DNA of 64,000 nucleotides from Luteimicrobium sp042670205. Its GTDB lineage: Bacteria > Actinomycetota > Actinomycetes > Actinomycetales > Cellulomonadaceae. Positions 41,746-50,670 of this stretch are shown one piece after another; the stretch's first letter is position 1, and each line of letters begins with the position of its first letter. A program made the position numbers and the translations under genes. A model generated the notes under the pieces. It saw only the letters and a program-made list of their open reading frames with translations, ran no database searches and had not been told where the DNA came from. The stretch lies in NCBI RefSeq assembly GCF_042670205.1, contig NZ_JBHUWD010000018.1, forward strand, positions 1 to 64,000. The letters run 5' to 3'.

Positions 41746-43076
41746 GCCGAGATGCCCTCCTTGACGCGCCCGCCGGTGGCGGGGGTGGTGTCGTACGCGG
41801 TCTCACCGTGGAGCGCGAAGTCGACGCCGCCGACCTCGTCGGCCTCCGCGACCCGCAGACCGGTGATGGCCTTGATGATGAGGCCGATCACGTAGGTCAG
41901 GACGAACGAGAAGACGACCGCGATGGCCGCGACCACGACCTGGGTCGCGAGCTGGGTCACGCCTCCACCGTAAAGGAGGCCCCGCTCCGCGCCCTCGGGC
42001 AGGAACCCGCCCTGCTTGTCGGTGGCGAGGAAGCCGATCAGGACGGTTCCGACGATGCCGCCGACGAGGTGGACGCCGACCACGTCGAGCGCGTCGTCGA
42101 AGCCGAACCGGAACTTCAGGCCCACCGCGAGAGCGCACAGGACGCCCGCGACGAGACCGATGATCATCGCACCGTACGAGTCGACCGCGGCCGCGGCCGG
42201 CGTGATCGCGACCAGGCCGGCGACGACGCCGGACGCGGCGCCGAGCGAGGTGGCCTTGCCGTCACGGAACTTCTCCGTGGCCATCCAGGCGAGCATCGCG
42301 ACGCACGTGGCCACGAACGTGTTGATCCACGCGCGGCCAGCAGTGCCGTCCGCGGCCCCCTCCGAGCCCGCGTTGAACCCGAACCAGCCGACCCACAGGA
42401 GCGCGGCGCCCAGCATCACGTAGGGCAGGTTGTGGGGCCGCATCGGCTCCTTGGGCCAGCCCTTGCGGCGGCCCAGGATCAGCGCGAGCGCGAGGCCCGC
42501 CGCACCGGCGTCGATGTGGACGACCGTGCCGCCCGCGAAGTCGATCGGCGTGGAAAGCGCGCTCGCGATCGGGCCGTCGCCGCTGAGCAGACCGCCGCCC
42601 CAGACCATGTGCGCGAGCGGGAAGTAGACCGCCGTCACCCAGACCGCCGAGAAGGCGATCCAGCTGCCGAGCTTGATGCGGTCGGCGATCGCGCCGGTGA
42701 TGAGGGCGACCGTGATGACCGCGAAGGTCGCCTGGAACCCGACCGCGACGAGCGCCGGGACCCCGCCGCCCCCGAGGAGGCTGTTGTCGTCGGTGAGCCC
42801 GACGAGCCCGAAGTACTTGAACGGGTTCGCGAAGATCTCGTTGATGCCCGACGTGTCCGTCGAGAAGGTCATCGAGTACCCGTAGAGGATCCAGATGAAA
42901 CCGACGATCCCGGCGGCGACGAAGTTCATCACCATCATGTTGAGGACCGACTTCGAGCGGACCATGCCGCCGTAGAAGAACGCCAGCCCGGGGACCGTCA
43001 TCATCAGGACGATGACCGCGGACGTCATCATCCAGGCCGTGTTGCCCGTGTCCAGCTTGAAGGCGTCCGCCGCCAT
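41742..43076 (-). CDS. amtB: Ammonium transporter AmtB
   Basis: A 444-aa ammonium channel with about eleven TM helices. Diagnostic motifs: VPGLAFFYGGMVRSKSVLN, DFAGGTVVHIDAGAAGLALA, GWFGFNAGSE and the C-terminal DALDVVGVHLVGGIVG with the twin-His pore residues. ATG 43076 (MAADAFKLD) has CAGGAG upstream; an ATG five codons earlier lies beyond that SD. It heads the amtB-glnB-glnD operon and has GlnR-like boxes in its upstream region. Confidence 0.97.
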   Translation of the reverse strand: MAADAFKLDTGNTAWMMTSAVIVLMMTVPGLAFFYGGMVRSKSVLNMMVMNFVAAGIVGFIWILYGYSMTFSTDTSGINEIFANPFKYFGLVGLTDDNSLLGGGGVPALVAVGFQATFAVITVALITGAIADRIKLGSWIAFSAVWVTAVYFPLAHMVWGGGLLSGDGPIASALSTPIDFAGGTVVHIDAGAAGLALALILGRRKGWPKEPMRPHNLPYVMLGAALLWVGWFGFNAGSEGAADGTAGRAWINTFVATCVAMLAWMATEKFRDGKATSLGAASGVVAGLVAITPAAAAVDSYGAMIIGLVAGVLCALAVGLKFRFGFDDALDVVGVHLVGGIVGTVLIGFLATDKQGGFLPEGAERGLLYGGGVTQLATQVVVAAIAVVFSFVLTYVIGLIIKAITGLRVAEADEVGGVDFALHGETAYDTTPATGGRVKEGISA

Positions 43077-43177
43077 CAAGGCTCCTGTTGCCATGTGCCC
43101 GTCTCTCCCTCCGCCGACCTGGGCGGCCGGTCGGGGACAACGTTCTCGGCGACGGGTTTCGCCCGGTCGCGGCACGT

Positions 43178-43224
43178 GTTACAGGCAGGTGACATGCGCC
43201 GCCCGGGAGTAAATGTTGGGTTTC
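43178..43224 (-). promoter_or_regulatory. Two GlnR-like boxes upstream of amtB
   Basis: Reading the minus strand, GAAAC-n6-TTTAC (43224 to 43209) is followed by GTCAC-n6-GTAAC (43193 to 43178). Both fit the actinobacterial GlnR half-site pattern (GTnAC/GaAAC spaced by six). Their centres are 31 bp apart, about three helical turns. They lie 100-150 bp upstream of amtB, where GlnR sites occur in Streptomyces and Mycobacterium. Confidence 0.45.
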
Positions 43225-43254
43225 ACGGGTGCGAGACGGTCGGCCGGGAGGCCG

Positions 43255-44427
43255 TCACTCGCCGAGCAGCCCGTCCACGAACGCCTCGGGGTCGAACGGG
43301 GCGAGGTCGTCGGGACCCTCGCCCAGGCCGACGAGCTTGACCGGCACCCCGAGCTCGCGCTGCACCGCGACGACGATCCCGCCGCGCGCGGTGCCGTCGA
43401 GCTTGGTCAGGACGATGCCCGTGACGCCCGCGACCTCGCCGAACACGCGGGCCTGCGTGAGCCCGTTCTGGCCCGTCGTCGCGTCGAGCACGAGCAGCAC
43501 CTCGGTGAGCGGGGCCTCCTTGGTGATGACGCGCGTGATCTTCCCGAGCTCGTCCATCAGGCCGGCCTTGTTCTGCAGGCGCCCGGCGGTGTCCACGACG
43601 ACGACGTCCACGCCCTCGCGCCGCCCCGTGCGGACCGCGTCGAACGCGACCGCGGCGGGGTCCGCGCCGTCGCGGTCCGAACGGACCGTCGGCACGCCGA
43701 CGCGCGAGCCCCACGTCTCGAGCTGGTCCGCCGCCGCCGCGCGGAAGGTGTCCGCGGCGCCGAGGACGACGCTGCGCCCCTCCGCGACGAGCACCCGGGA
43801 GAGCTTGCCGATGGTCGTCGTCTTCCCGGTCCCGTTGACGCCGACGACGAGCAGCACGGCGGGCACCTCGGTCCCGTCCGGGCCGGGGTGGCGCTCGGTG
43901 GCGAGCGAACGGTCGAGGCTCGGGTCGACGATCGCCAGGAGCTCCGAGCGCAGGAGCTCGCGGACGGCCGCCGGGTCCTTGACGCCCTCGACCCGCACAC
44001 GCGTCCGCAGCGCCTCGACGATCTCGCCGGTCGGTCCGGCGCCGACGTCCGCGAGCAGGAGCGTCTCCTCGAGCTCGTCCCAGTCGTCCTCCGTCAGGTG
44101 GTCGCGCGACAGGACCGCGAGCAGGCGCGCGCCGAGCGGCGACCCCGAGCGCGCGAGGCGGCCACGGAGCCGGACGAGCCGGCCTGCGACCGGCTCCGGC
44201 TGCTCGAGCGCGGGCGTCTCCGGGGCCGCCTCGGGCTCCGCAGGGGCCTCCGGGGCAGCGGTGGTGGGGGCCGGAGCCGAGGAGGGTGGCGCCTCAGCGA
44301 CCGGAGGGGCCGCGGGCGCACCGCCTGCACCCCGCCGACGCGAGGCGACGACCCGGTTCCCCACGAAGCCCGCCACGAGGGCGACGAGCACGACAGCGAC
44401 GACGATCCACAGCCAGAGGTCCTTCAC
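43255..44427 (-). CDS. ftsY: Signal recognition particle receptor FtsY
   Basis: FtsY receives SRP-ribosome complexes at the membrane. The 390-aa product has an N-terminal TM anchor (LWLWIVVAVVLVALVAGFVG), a Pro/Ala-rich acidic linker, and the NG domain with VVGVNGTGKTTTIGKL (about 195-210), DTFRAAAADQL, VDTAGRLQNK and LTKLDGTARGG. A true membrane anchor is typical of actinobacterial FtsY. The GTG start at 44427 is as expected. It lies upstream of amtB with a 178-bp gap. Confidence 0.96.
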   Translation of the reverse strand: MKDLWLWIVVAVVLVALVAGFVGNRVVASRRRGAGGAPAAPPVAEAPPSSAPAPTTAAPEAPAEPEAAPETPALEQPEPVAGRLVRLRGRLARSGSPLGARLLAVLSRDHLTEDDWDELEETLLLADVGAGPTGEIVEALRTRVRVEGVKDPAAVRELLRSELLAIVDPSLDRSLATERHPGPDGTEVPAVLLVVGVNGTGKTTTIGKLSRVLVAEGRSVVLGAADTFRAAAADQLETWGSRVGVPTVRSDRDGADPAAVAFDAVRTGRREGVDVVVVDTAGRLQNKAGLMDELGKITRVITKEAPLTEVLLVLDATTGQNGLTQARVFGEVAGVTGIVLTKLDGTARGGIVVAVQRELGVPVKLVGLGEGPDDLAPFDPEAFVDGLLGE

Positions 44428-44557
44428 GCGGACCAGTGTTCCAGGCGCAGCGGCCTCGGCCTACCCGAGCCGCGACGCGCCGCGCAAGGTGGGCGCGCCG
44501 AGGGCCGTCGTCGTGCGCTGATGAGGGTGGCCGGTGGGTGTCCCGGTCACGGTGCGC

Positions 44558-44878
44558 TCAGCCGCGCGCGGCGTGCCGCCAGTCGTGCCAGTCCCGGTTC
44601 GCGTCGTCGGGCTCCGACCACTCGAAGACCTCGTCGAGCTGGGTGTCGACGACCGGCGGCGCGAGGTGCGAGGCGACGTTCGGGGCGCGGTCGGGGTGAC
44701 GTCGCGCGAACCGCTCGGCGCGGATGTCCTGCCAGCCGGCACGGAAGTCGTTCACGAACGTGCGGAGCCCGGTCTCGGGCAGCTCGGGGTTGTCCCGACG
44801 CTCGACCCGGTGCACGGCGTAGAGCACCGCGACGGCGGCGACGAGAGCGAGGACCATCCAGAACCAGAGCTGCACCAC
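44558..44878 (-). CDS. Small single-pass membrane protein of unknown function
   Basis: I do not recognise this 106-aa protein. It has one N-terminal TM segment (LWFWMVLALVAAVAVLYAVH, preceding an ERRDNPELPETG stretch) and a polar, Arg/Asp-rich C-terminal region predicted to be cytoplasmic by the positive-inside rule. Start is GTG 44878 or the adjacent GTG 44875. It sits between smc and ftsY on the same strand, 242 bp after smc. Its codon use matches the neighbours, supporting a real gene. Confidence 0.6.
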   Translation of the reverse strand: MVQLWFWMVLALVAAVAVLYAVHRVERRDNPELPETGLRTFVNDFRAGWQDIRAERFARRHPDRAPNVASHLAPPVVDTQLDEVFEWSEPDDANRDWHDWRHAARG

Positions 44879-45120
44879 GGTTCAAGTATCGCGGCCGGCC
44901 CTGGGGGCGCACCTCGGGCACCCTGTGCGTTTCCGAATCGATATCGACCTTCACCCGGGGCACACAACTGCTCCCGATCCGTGACCCTCCCGTGATGTGG
45001 GGGCTCCGCGTTCCCGACCTGGGGGCGCAGGGCGGGATGGGAGCGCGCGGTCGTGGCGTCACCACGACCTGTGGTTGCGCGACAGACCCGCGGCGTCGTC
45101 GTCGAGCGGACCTCCACCAG

Positions 45121-48100
45121 CTACGCGCCGACGGGCTCCTCGGACCGCAGCCGCTGGCTGATGACCGTCGTCACGCCGTCCCCCCGCATCGTGACGCCGT
45201 AGAGGGCGTCGGCGATCTCCATGGTGCGCTTGTGGTGCGTGATGACGATGAGCTGCGAGTCGCGCTGCAGCTCGGCGAAGATCTCGAGGAGCCGTCCGAG
45301 GTTGGTGTCGTCGAGCGCGGCCTCGACCTCGTCCATGACGTAGAAGGGGCTGGGCCGGGCCTTGAAGATGGACACGAGGAGCGCGACGGCGGTGAGCGAC
45401 CGCTCGCCACCGGACAGCAGGGACAGCCGCTTGACCTTCTTGCCGGCGGGTCGCGCCTCGACCTCGATGCCGGTGGCGAGCATGTCGGCCGGGTCGGTGA
45501 GGACGAGCCGCCCTTCACCGCCGGGGAAGAGCCGCGGGAAGACCTGCTCGAACTGGGCGGCGGTGTCGGCGTAGGCCTCGGTGAAGACGCGTTCGACGCG
45601 CTCGTCGATCTCCTTGACGATCTCGAGGAGGTCGGCGCGCGACTTCTTGAGGTCGGCGAGCTGCTCGGTGAGGAACGTGTGCCGTTCCTCGAGGGCGGCG
45701 AACTCCTCGAGCGCGAGGGGGTTGACGCGCCCGAGCTGGCCGAGCCGGCGTTCGGCGCTCCGGAGGCGCTTCTCCTGCTCGGCGCGGTCGTAGGGCACCT
45801 CGCGCGGGGGGACGTCGGAGCCGTCGTCGTCGGTCGCGGGCCCGGCGGGGTCGAGGACGGGGACGGTCCGGTGGGGCCCGAACTCGTCGACGAGCACCTC
45901 GGGGTCGAGGCCGAGCTCGTCGACGGCGCGCTGCTGGAGCTGTTCGACGCGGAGCTGCTGCTGGGCGCGGGCGACCTCGTCGCGGTGGGCCACGTCGGTG
46001 AGCTCGCGGAGCTCACCGGTGAGCTTCTCGACGTCGGCACGCGCGGCGACGAGGCCGGTCTCGCGTTCGGCGCGGGCCGCCTCGGCGGCGGCGCGCTCGT
46101 CGGCGGCGTGGGTGACGGCCTGCTCGACGGCGGCGAGCGCGACGGCGGCCCCGGCCCCCACCGCCTGGGCGCGGGCAGCCTGGACGGCACGGGCCCGTTC
46201 GCGTTCGGCGGCCACGCGGCGGGCCTCGCGCTCGGCGGCGGCGGCGCGGGCGAGCGACTGGGCGCGTCCCGACAGCGCGCGGGCGCGCTCCTCGCTGGTC
46301 CGCAGCGCGAGCCGCGCCTCGGTCTCCTGCTGGCGCGCGGCGGTCGCGGCCTGCGCGCTCTCGTCGCGTCGCACGCCGGCCGCCTCGATGGCGTCCTCGG
46401 ACTCCTCGGGGGCCCGCTCCGCGGCCTCGAGCCGGGCGGCGAGGGCGCTGAGCGCCTCGTCCTGCTCGACGAGCGACGACTCCGCGGTGGCGAGCCGCTC
46501 GCCGGCGCGCTCGGCCTCGGCCCGGGCGGCCCGGGCGGTGGCGCCGAGGTGCCCGAGCTCCTCGGCGACGGCGGCCAACCGCGCGTCGGACTCGTTGAGG
46601 CGGCCGAGGGTCTCCTCGTGGCGCTCGCGCGCCGCGTCCTCGGCCTGCGTGGCACCCGCGAGCTCGAACCGGGCGCGCTCCCCCGCTGCCACCGCGGCGT
46701 CCAGCGCCTGCCGGCCCTCCTCGAGCGCGGCCTGCAGGTGCAGGACACCGGGCGAGGACGCGGAGCCGCCCGCGGCGTGCGCCCCGGCGAGGAGGTCGCC
46801 ACCGCGCGTCACCACACGCAGCGCGGGCTGCGCCGCGACGAGCGCGCGTCCGTGCGCGAGGTCGGGCACGACGACGACGTCCGCGAGGAGCGCCTCGAGG
46901 CCCGCGCGAGCGCCCGCGGCCGCCGTGACGACCGCGGCGGCCCAGCGGGCGCCGTCGGGCAGGGAGACGTCCGCAGGTCGCGGGACGGCCACGCCGGGGT
47001 CGCCGACGACGAGCGTCGCGCGGCCGGCGTCCTGCTCGCGCAGCCAGCGCAGGGCGTCGACCGCGACGTCGAGGGACTCGACCGCGACGGCGTCGGCGAG
47101 CGGGCCCAGCGCCGCGGCGACGGCGTCCTCGAAGCCCGGCTCGACGGCGAGCGTCGCGGCGACCGAGCCGAGCGTTCCGGGGCGGTCGCCGGACAGGAGC
47201 GCGCCCGCCCCGTCCTTGCGGTCGAGACTGAGCTCGAGCGCCTCGACGCGCGCCGACCACTGGGTGCGGTCGCGCTCGGCGGCGGCCGCCTGGTCCTTGA
47301 GCTCCGCGACCCGCGCGGACGCCGACTCGAGCGCACCGACGGCGTCCTCGTGCTCGGCGTCGAGGTCGACCTCGCCCGCCTCGTCCCCGACGACGCGCGC
47401 CTCGAGCTCGGTGAACCGTGCCCCGGCCTCGGCGCCCCGGCGCTCCGCCTCGGCCACCGCCTCCCGGAGGCGCCCGAGCTCGGCGTGCGTGGCCTCGACC
47501 CGGCTGCGCTGGGCCGCGACCTGGCCCGAGAGCCGGGCCAGGCCTTCGCGCCGGTCGGCGGACGCGCGCTGCAGCGAGGCCAGCTCGCGCTCGGCCGCGG
47601 TCGCCGCCTCCTCGGCCCCGGTCCGGGCGGCGACCGCGGCCTCGAGGGCGGCCCGGGCGAGCTCGACCTCGCTCGTGAGCTCGCGCTCGGCGTCGCGGGC
47701 CCGCTCGGCCTGCGCGTCGAGGTCGTCGGGGTCGGCGCCCCGCTGCACGGGCTCGGCCGTGCCGAGCAGGCGCAGCCGTTCCGCCGCGAGGGTCTGGGTG
47801 CCGCGCAGCCGCTCGCGCAGCGCGGACAGCCGGTAGAACGTGTCGTTCGCCTCCGCGACGGCAGGGCTGGCCGCGGCGGCCTGCTGCTCGAGCAGCGCCA
47901 GCGCCTCGCGCCCTGCGGCGAGCGCCTCCTCGACCCGGGCCTGCTGCTCCCGGAGCGCCGTCTCCCCCGCGAGGTCCTGCTCGAGCGACGCGAGCGCCTG
48001 GGCGAGGTCGTCCGCGAGGAGACGGGACCGGGCGTCGCGCACGTCGGCCTGGATGAACTGGGCCTTGCGCGCTACCTCGGCCTGCCGCCCGAGCGGCCCG

Positions 48101-48705
48101 AGCTGGCGCCGCACCTCGGCCGTGAGGTCCGCGAGCCGCGTGAGGTTGCCCTGCATCGCGTCGAGCTTGCGCACCGCCTTCTCCTTGCGCTTGCGGTGCT
48201 TGAGGACGCCCGCGGCCTCCTCGACGAACCCGCGGCGCTCCTCGGGCGTGGCCCGCAGGACGGCGTCGAGCTGGCCTTGGCCGACGACGACGTGCATCTC
48301 GCGCCCGATACCCGAGTCGGACAGCAGGTCCTGGATGTCGAGGAGCCGGCACGACGACCCGTTGATCGCGTACTCGCTGCCGCCGCTGCGGAACAGCGTG
48401 CGGCTGATCGTCACCTCGGAGTACTCGATCGGCAGCGCGCCGTCGGCGTTGTCGATGGTGAGCGAGACCTCGGCGCGGCCGAGCGGCGGACGCCCCGCGG
48501 TCCCGGCGAAGATGACGTCCTCCATCTTGCCGCCGCGCAGCGACTTGGCGCCCTGCTCGCCCATGACCCAGGCGAGCGCGTCGACGACGTTCGACTTCCC
48601 CGAGCCGTTCGGGCCCACCACGCACGTCACGCCGGGCTCGAACCGCAGCGTCGTCGCCGACGCGAACGACTTGAAGCCGCGGAGCGTGAGGGTCTTGAGG
48701 TGCAC
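45121..48705 (-). CDS. smc: Chromosome segregation protein SMC
   Basis: SMC is the condensin ATPase that compacts and segregates chromosomes. The 1194-aa product has the N-terminal ATPase half (Walker A GPNGSGKS at residues 31-38), two long coiled coils, a hinge near residues 500-650 (LSGDRPGTLGSVAATL), and the C-terminal half with signature LLSGGERSLTAVALL (about 1095) and Walker B FYVMDEVEAALDD (about 1125). The coiled coils are unusually rich in Ala/Arg/Glu, as in other GC-rich Actinobacteria. scpA/scpB are not in the window. Confidence 0.98.
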   Translation of the reverse strand: MHLKTLTLRGFKSFASATTLRFEPGVTCVVGPNGSGKSNVVDALAWVMGEQGAKSLRGGKMEDVIFAGTAGRPPLGRAEVSLTIDNADGALPIEYSEVTISRTLFRSGGSEYAINGSSCRLLDIQDLLSDSGIGREMHVVVGQGQLDAVLRATPEERRGFVEEAAGVLKHRKRKEKAVRKLDAMQGNLTRLADLTAEVRRQLGPLGRQAEVARKAQFIQADVRDARSRLLADDLAQALASLEQDLAGETALREQQARVEEALAAGREALALLEQQAAAASPAVAEANDTFYRLSALRERLRGTQTLAAERLRLLGTAEPVQRGADPDDLDAQAERARDAERELTSEVELARAALEAAVAARTGAEEAATAAERELASLQRASADRREGLARLSGQVAAQRSRVEATHAELGRLREAVAEAERRGAEAGARFTELEARVVGDEAGEVDLDAEHEDAVGALESASARVAELKDQAAAAERDRTQWSARVEALELSLDRKDGAGALLSGDRPGTLGSVAATLAVEPGFEDAVAAALGPLADAVAVESLDVAVDALRWLREQDAGRATLVVGDPGVAVPRPADVSLPDGARWAAAVVTAAAGARAGLEALLADVVVVPDLAHGRALVAAQPALRVVTRGGDLLAGAHAAGGSASSPGVLHLQAALEEGRQALDAAVAAGERARFELAGATQAEDAARERHEETLGRLNESDARLAAVAEELGHLGATARAARAEAERAGERLATAESSLVEQDEALSALAARLEAAERAPEESEDAIEAAGVRRDESAQAATAARQQETEARLALRTSEERARALSGRAQSLARAAAAEREARRVAAERERARAVQAARAQAVGAGAAVALAAVEQAVTHAADERAAAEAARAERETGLVAARADVEKLTGELRELTDVAHRDEVARAQQQLRVEQLQQRAVDELGLDPEVLVDEFGPHRTVPVLDPAGPATDDDGSDVPPREVPYDRAEQEKRLRSAERRLGQLGRVNPLALEEFAALEERHTFLTEQLADLKKSRADLLEIVKEIDERVERVFTEAYADTAAQFEQVFPRLFPGGEGRLVLTDPADMLATGIEVEARPAGKKVKRLSLLSGGERSLTAVALLVSIFKARPSPFYVMDEVEAALDDTNLGRLLEIFAELQRDSQLIVITHHKRTMEIADALYGVTMRGDGVTTVISQRLRSEEPVGA

Positions 48706-48789
48706 GACGCCGAGCCTAGTTCGGGAGCCGCGGGATTCCGGGGACCTCGGCCCCGGGCCGGGTCGCCGGCGCCTCCGTCGACCGGTGCG

Positions 48790-49224
48790 TCACAGGCCGG
48801 GGAACCAGAGCCCGATCTCGCGCTCGGCCGACTCGGTCGAGTCCGAGCCGTGGACGAGGTTCTGCTGCACCTTGAGGCCCCAGTCGCGGCCGAGGTCGCC
48901 CCGGATCGTGCCGGGCGCGGCGGCGGTCGGGTCGGTCGCGCCGGCGAGCGAGCGGAAGCCGGCGATCACGCCCTGGCCCTCCGCGACGACGGCGACGACG
49001 GGCCCGGACTTCATGAACTCGACGAGCGGGCCGTAGAAGGGCTTGCCCTCGTGCTCGGCGTAGTGCGCCGCGAGGAGGTCGTCGGAGGCGGTGAGCAGCT
49101 GGACGGCTGCGAGCGTGTAGCCCTTGGCCTCGACCCGGCGCAGGATCTCCCCCACGAGGCCGCGGCGGACGCCGTCGGGCTTGACGAGGACGAGGGTGCG
49201 TTCGGTGCTGTTCGGCGTGCTCAT
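48790..49224 (-). CDS. ndk: Nucleoside diphosphate kinase
   Basis: NDK transfers the gamma phosphate among NTPs through a phosphohistidine. The 144-aa protein has TLVLVKPDGVRRGLVGEI, the KPFYGPLVEFM region, and the catalytic His in NLVHGSDSTESAEREI. I use ATG 49224 (MSTPNSTER); an ATG three codons earlier is possible. It lies 54 bp after the DUF4233 gene, the usual folC-DUF4233-ndk neighbourhood. Confidence 0.97.
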   Translation of the reverse strand: MSTPNSTERTLVLVKPDGVRRGLVGEILRRVEAKGYTLAAVQLLTASDDLLAAHYAEHEGKPFYGPLVEFMKSGPVVAVVAEGQGVIAGFRSLAGATDPTAAAPGTIRGDLGRDWGLKVQQNLVHGSDSTESAEREIGLWFPGL

Positions 49225-49278
49225 GGGCCACACCCTACCGGCGCGGCGGGCCTGTCCCGCCCGCGGCGGACGCCGCCG

Positions 49279-49818
49279 TCAGTCCGCCGTCGTGTCGCTC
49301 GACGAGCGCGTGCCACGCACCCGCGGCGGCACGTTGGGGGCGGTCTCCGGGTGCTCGGCGTCGTAGGCAGCGCGCTCCGCGTCGACCCGTCCCCCGAGCC
49401 GCAGCGCGGCCACCCAGAGCACGGCGAAGATCCCACCGGCGAGGAACATGAACGGCACCGCGAGGCCCCCGGCGATGACCGGGACCTGGACGACCGTCCC
49501 CGCGACGTAGCCGCCCGGACGCGTCACGAGACGGGACAGGACGAGCAGGACGACCGAGAGCACGAGCCCGATGGTCCAGATCACCGCGCCGCTCGGCGGG
49601 TCGAACAGCGGCCACGCGTTCGGGACCGTCCGCAGGCCGTACGCCACGAGGGTGCAGAAGAACACGACGAACGCCTCGAGCAGCAGCACCGTCTGGGTGA
49701 ACTGCGGCTTGGCGGGGGCGCGCGGCTTGATCCGGTCGCCCGGGAGCGGCACGTCCTTGGGCAGGGTGCGGCGCTGGGGCTCGGGCCGCGCGGGGCCGTC
49801 GGAGGAGGTGCTGCTCAC
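49279..49818 (-). CDS. DUF4233 membrane protein
   Basis: A 179-aa integral membrane protein with about four TM segments (QTVLLLEAFVVFFCTLVAYG; VIWTIGLVLSVVLLVLSRLV; VPVIAGGLAVPFMFLAGGIF; AVLWVAALRL) and hydrophilic ends. It matches DUF4233, a family encoded between folC and ndk in Actinobacteria. Function is unknown. Here the dha operon separates it from folC, while ndk is still 54 bp downstream. The Tyr/Glu-rich C terminus ends RGTRSSSDTTAD. Confidence 0.85.
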   Translation of the reverse strand: MSSTSSDGPARPEPQRRTLPKDVPLPGDRIKPRAPAKPQFTQTVLLLEAFVVFFCTLVAYGLRTVPNAWPLFDPPSGAVIWTIGLVLSVVLLVLSRLVTRPGGYVAGTVVQVPVIAGGLAVPFMFLAGGIFAVLWVAALRLGGRVDAERAAYDAEHPETAPNVPPRVRGTRSSSDTTAD

Positions 49819-49854
49819 GCCTCCAGGATACGTGGCCCACCCGCCGCCCGGAGT

Positions 49855-49896
49855 TGTCAGAACCTCGCGGCAGCAGGGTGCCGTGAGGTTCTGACA
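49855..49896 (-). terminator. 18-bp hairpin after dhaM
   Basis: Arms TGTCAGAACCTCGCGGCA (49855-49872) and 49879-49896 pair over 18 bp with one mismatch at 49884, around a 6-base loop, 15 bp past the dhaM stop on the minus strand. There is no U-run. It probably ends the dha operon and separates it from DUF4233-ndk. Confidence 0.6.
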
Positions 49897-49911
49897 GGTC
49901 GGTGCGCGTGC

Positions 49912-50670
49912 TCAGGCCTCGCCGAAACCGCCTTCGATCGCTCCCGTCACGGCGTCGAGCGCGGCACCCGCCTCGGGGCCGCTCGCGGTGACCTCGACCT
50001 CCTGGCCGCCGGTGGCGCCGAGCGCCATGAGCTCCAGCACGCTGGCCGCCTCGACCCCGCCGACCGTGACCTCGGCGTCGAAGCCGGACGCCGTCCGAGC
50101 CAGCTCGGCCGCGGGGCGCGCGTGCAGCCCGAGGGGGTTGCGGATCGTCACCGTCCGGCGCAGCACCTCGGCGGCCGCACCGGGGGCGCCCGGGCCCGCT
50201 TCGCCGCCACCCTCGACGGGCGGCACCGCGGGCGGCGGGCCGGGGCTCGGCGTCGGCACGAACGTCCTGCCCGCGTCCTCGGCGACGCGCAGCACCTCGT
50301 CGGCGTGCGCTCCCCCGTTCGCCGACACCGCGGCCGCGACGGCCCCCTCGACGAACGGCGCGGTGGCCAGGTGGACGCGCGCGGCGTCGTCGGGCTCGAG
50401 GAACTCGACCACCGACTCGACCGTGAGGATCGCGGACCCGAGGTCGGCGAGCACGACGACGCCGTCCGCCGCCGCCAACGCCCGCCGCAGGGCTTCCTGG
50501 ACCCGGTCGAAGTCCGTACCCAGGCCGCCGTCGGGCAGGCCGCCCGCGGCCTCGATCAGGACGGCCGGCGCCATCTGCCCCGCGAGCCGGGCCGTGCCGC
50601 GTGCGAGCTCGTCGGCGTGCGAGACGAGGACGAGCGCGGTCGGGGTACGGGCCGCGCCCGGAGCCGTCAC
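49912..50670 (-). CDS. dhaM: PTS-dependent dihydroxyacetone kinase phosphotransferase subunit DhaM (EIIA-HPr fusion)
   Basis: DhaM relays phosphate from PEP/EI to ADP on DhaL. The 252-aa protein has an N-terminal EIIA(Dha)-like domain with the active His18 in ALVLVSHADELA and a C-terminal HPr domain (residues about 168-250) with active His183 in IRNPLGLHARPAAELA, joined by a Pro/Gly-rich linker. The E. coli protein carries a third, EI-like domain that is absent here, so the general EI is needed. The GTG overlaps the dhaL stop (GTGA). Confidence 0.93.
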   Translation of the reverse strand: MTAPGAARTPTALVLVSHADELARGTARLAGQMAPAVLIEAAGGLPDGGLGTDFDRVQEALRRALAAADGVVVLADLGSAILTVESVVEFLEPDDAARVHLATAPFVEGAVAAAVSANGGAHADEVLRVAEDAGRTFVPTPSPGPPPAVPPVEGGGEAGPGAPGAAAEVLRRTVTIRNPLGLHARPAAELARTASGFDAEVTVGGVEAASVLELMALGATGGQEVEVTASGPEAGAALDAVTGAIEGGFGEA

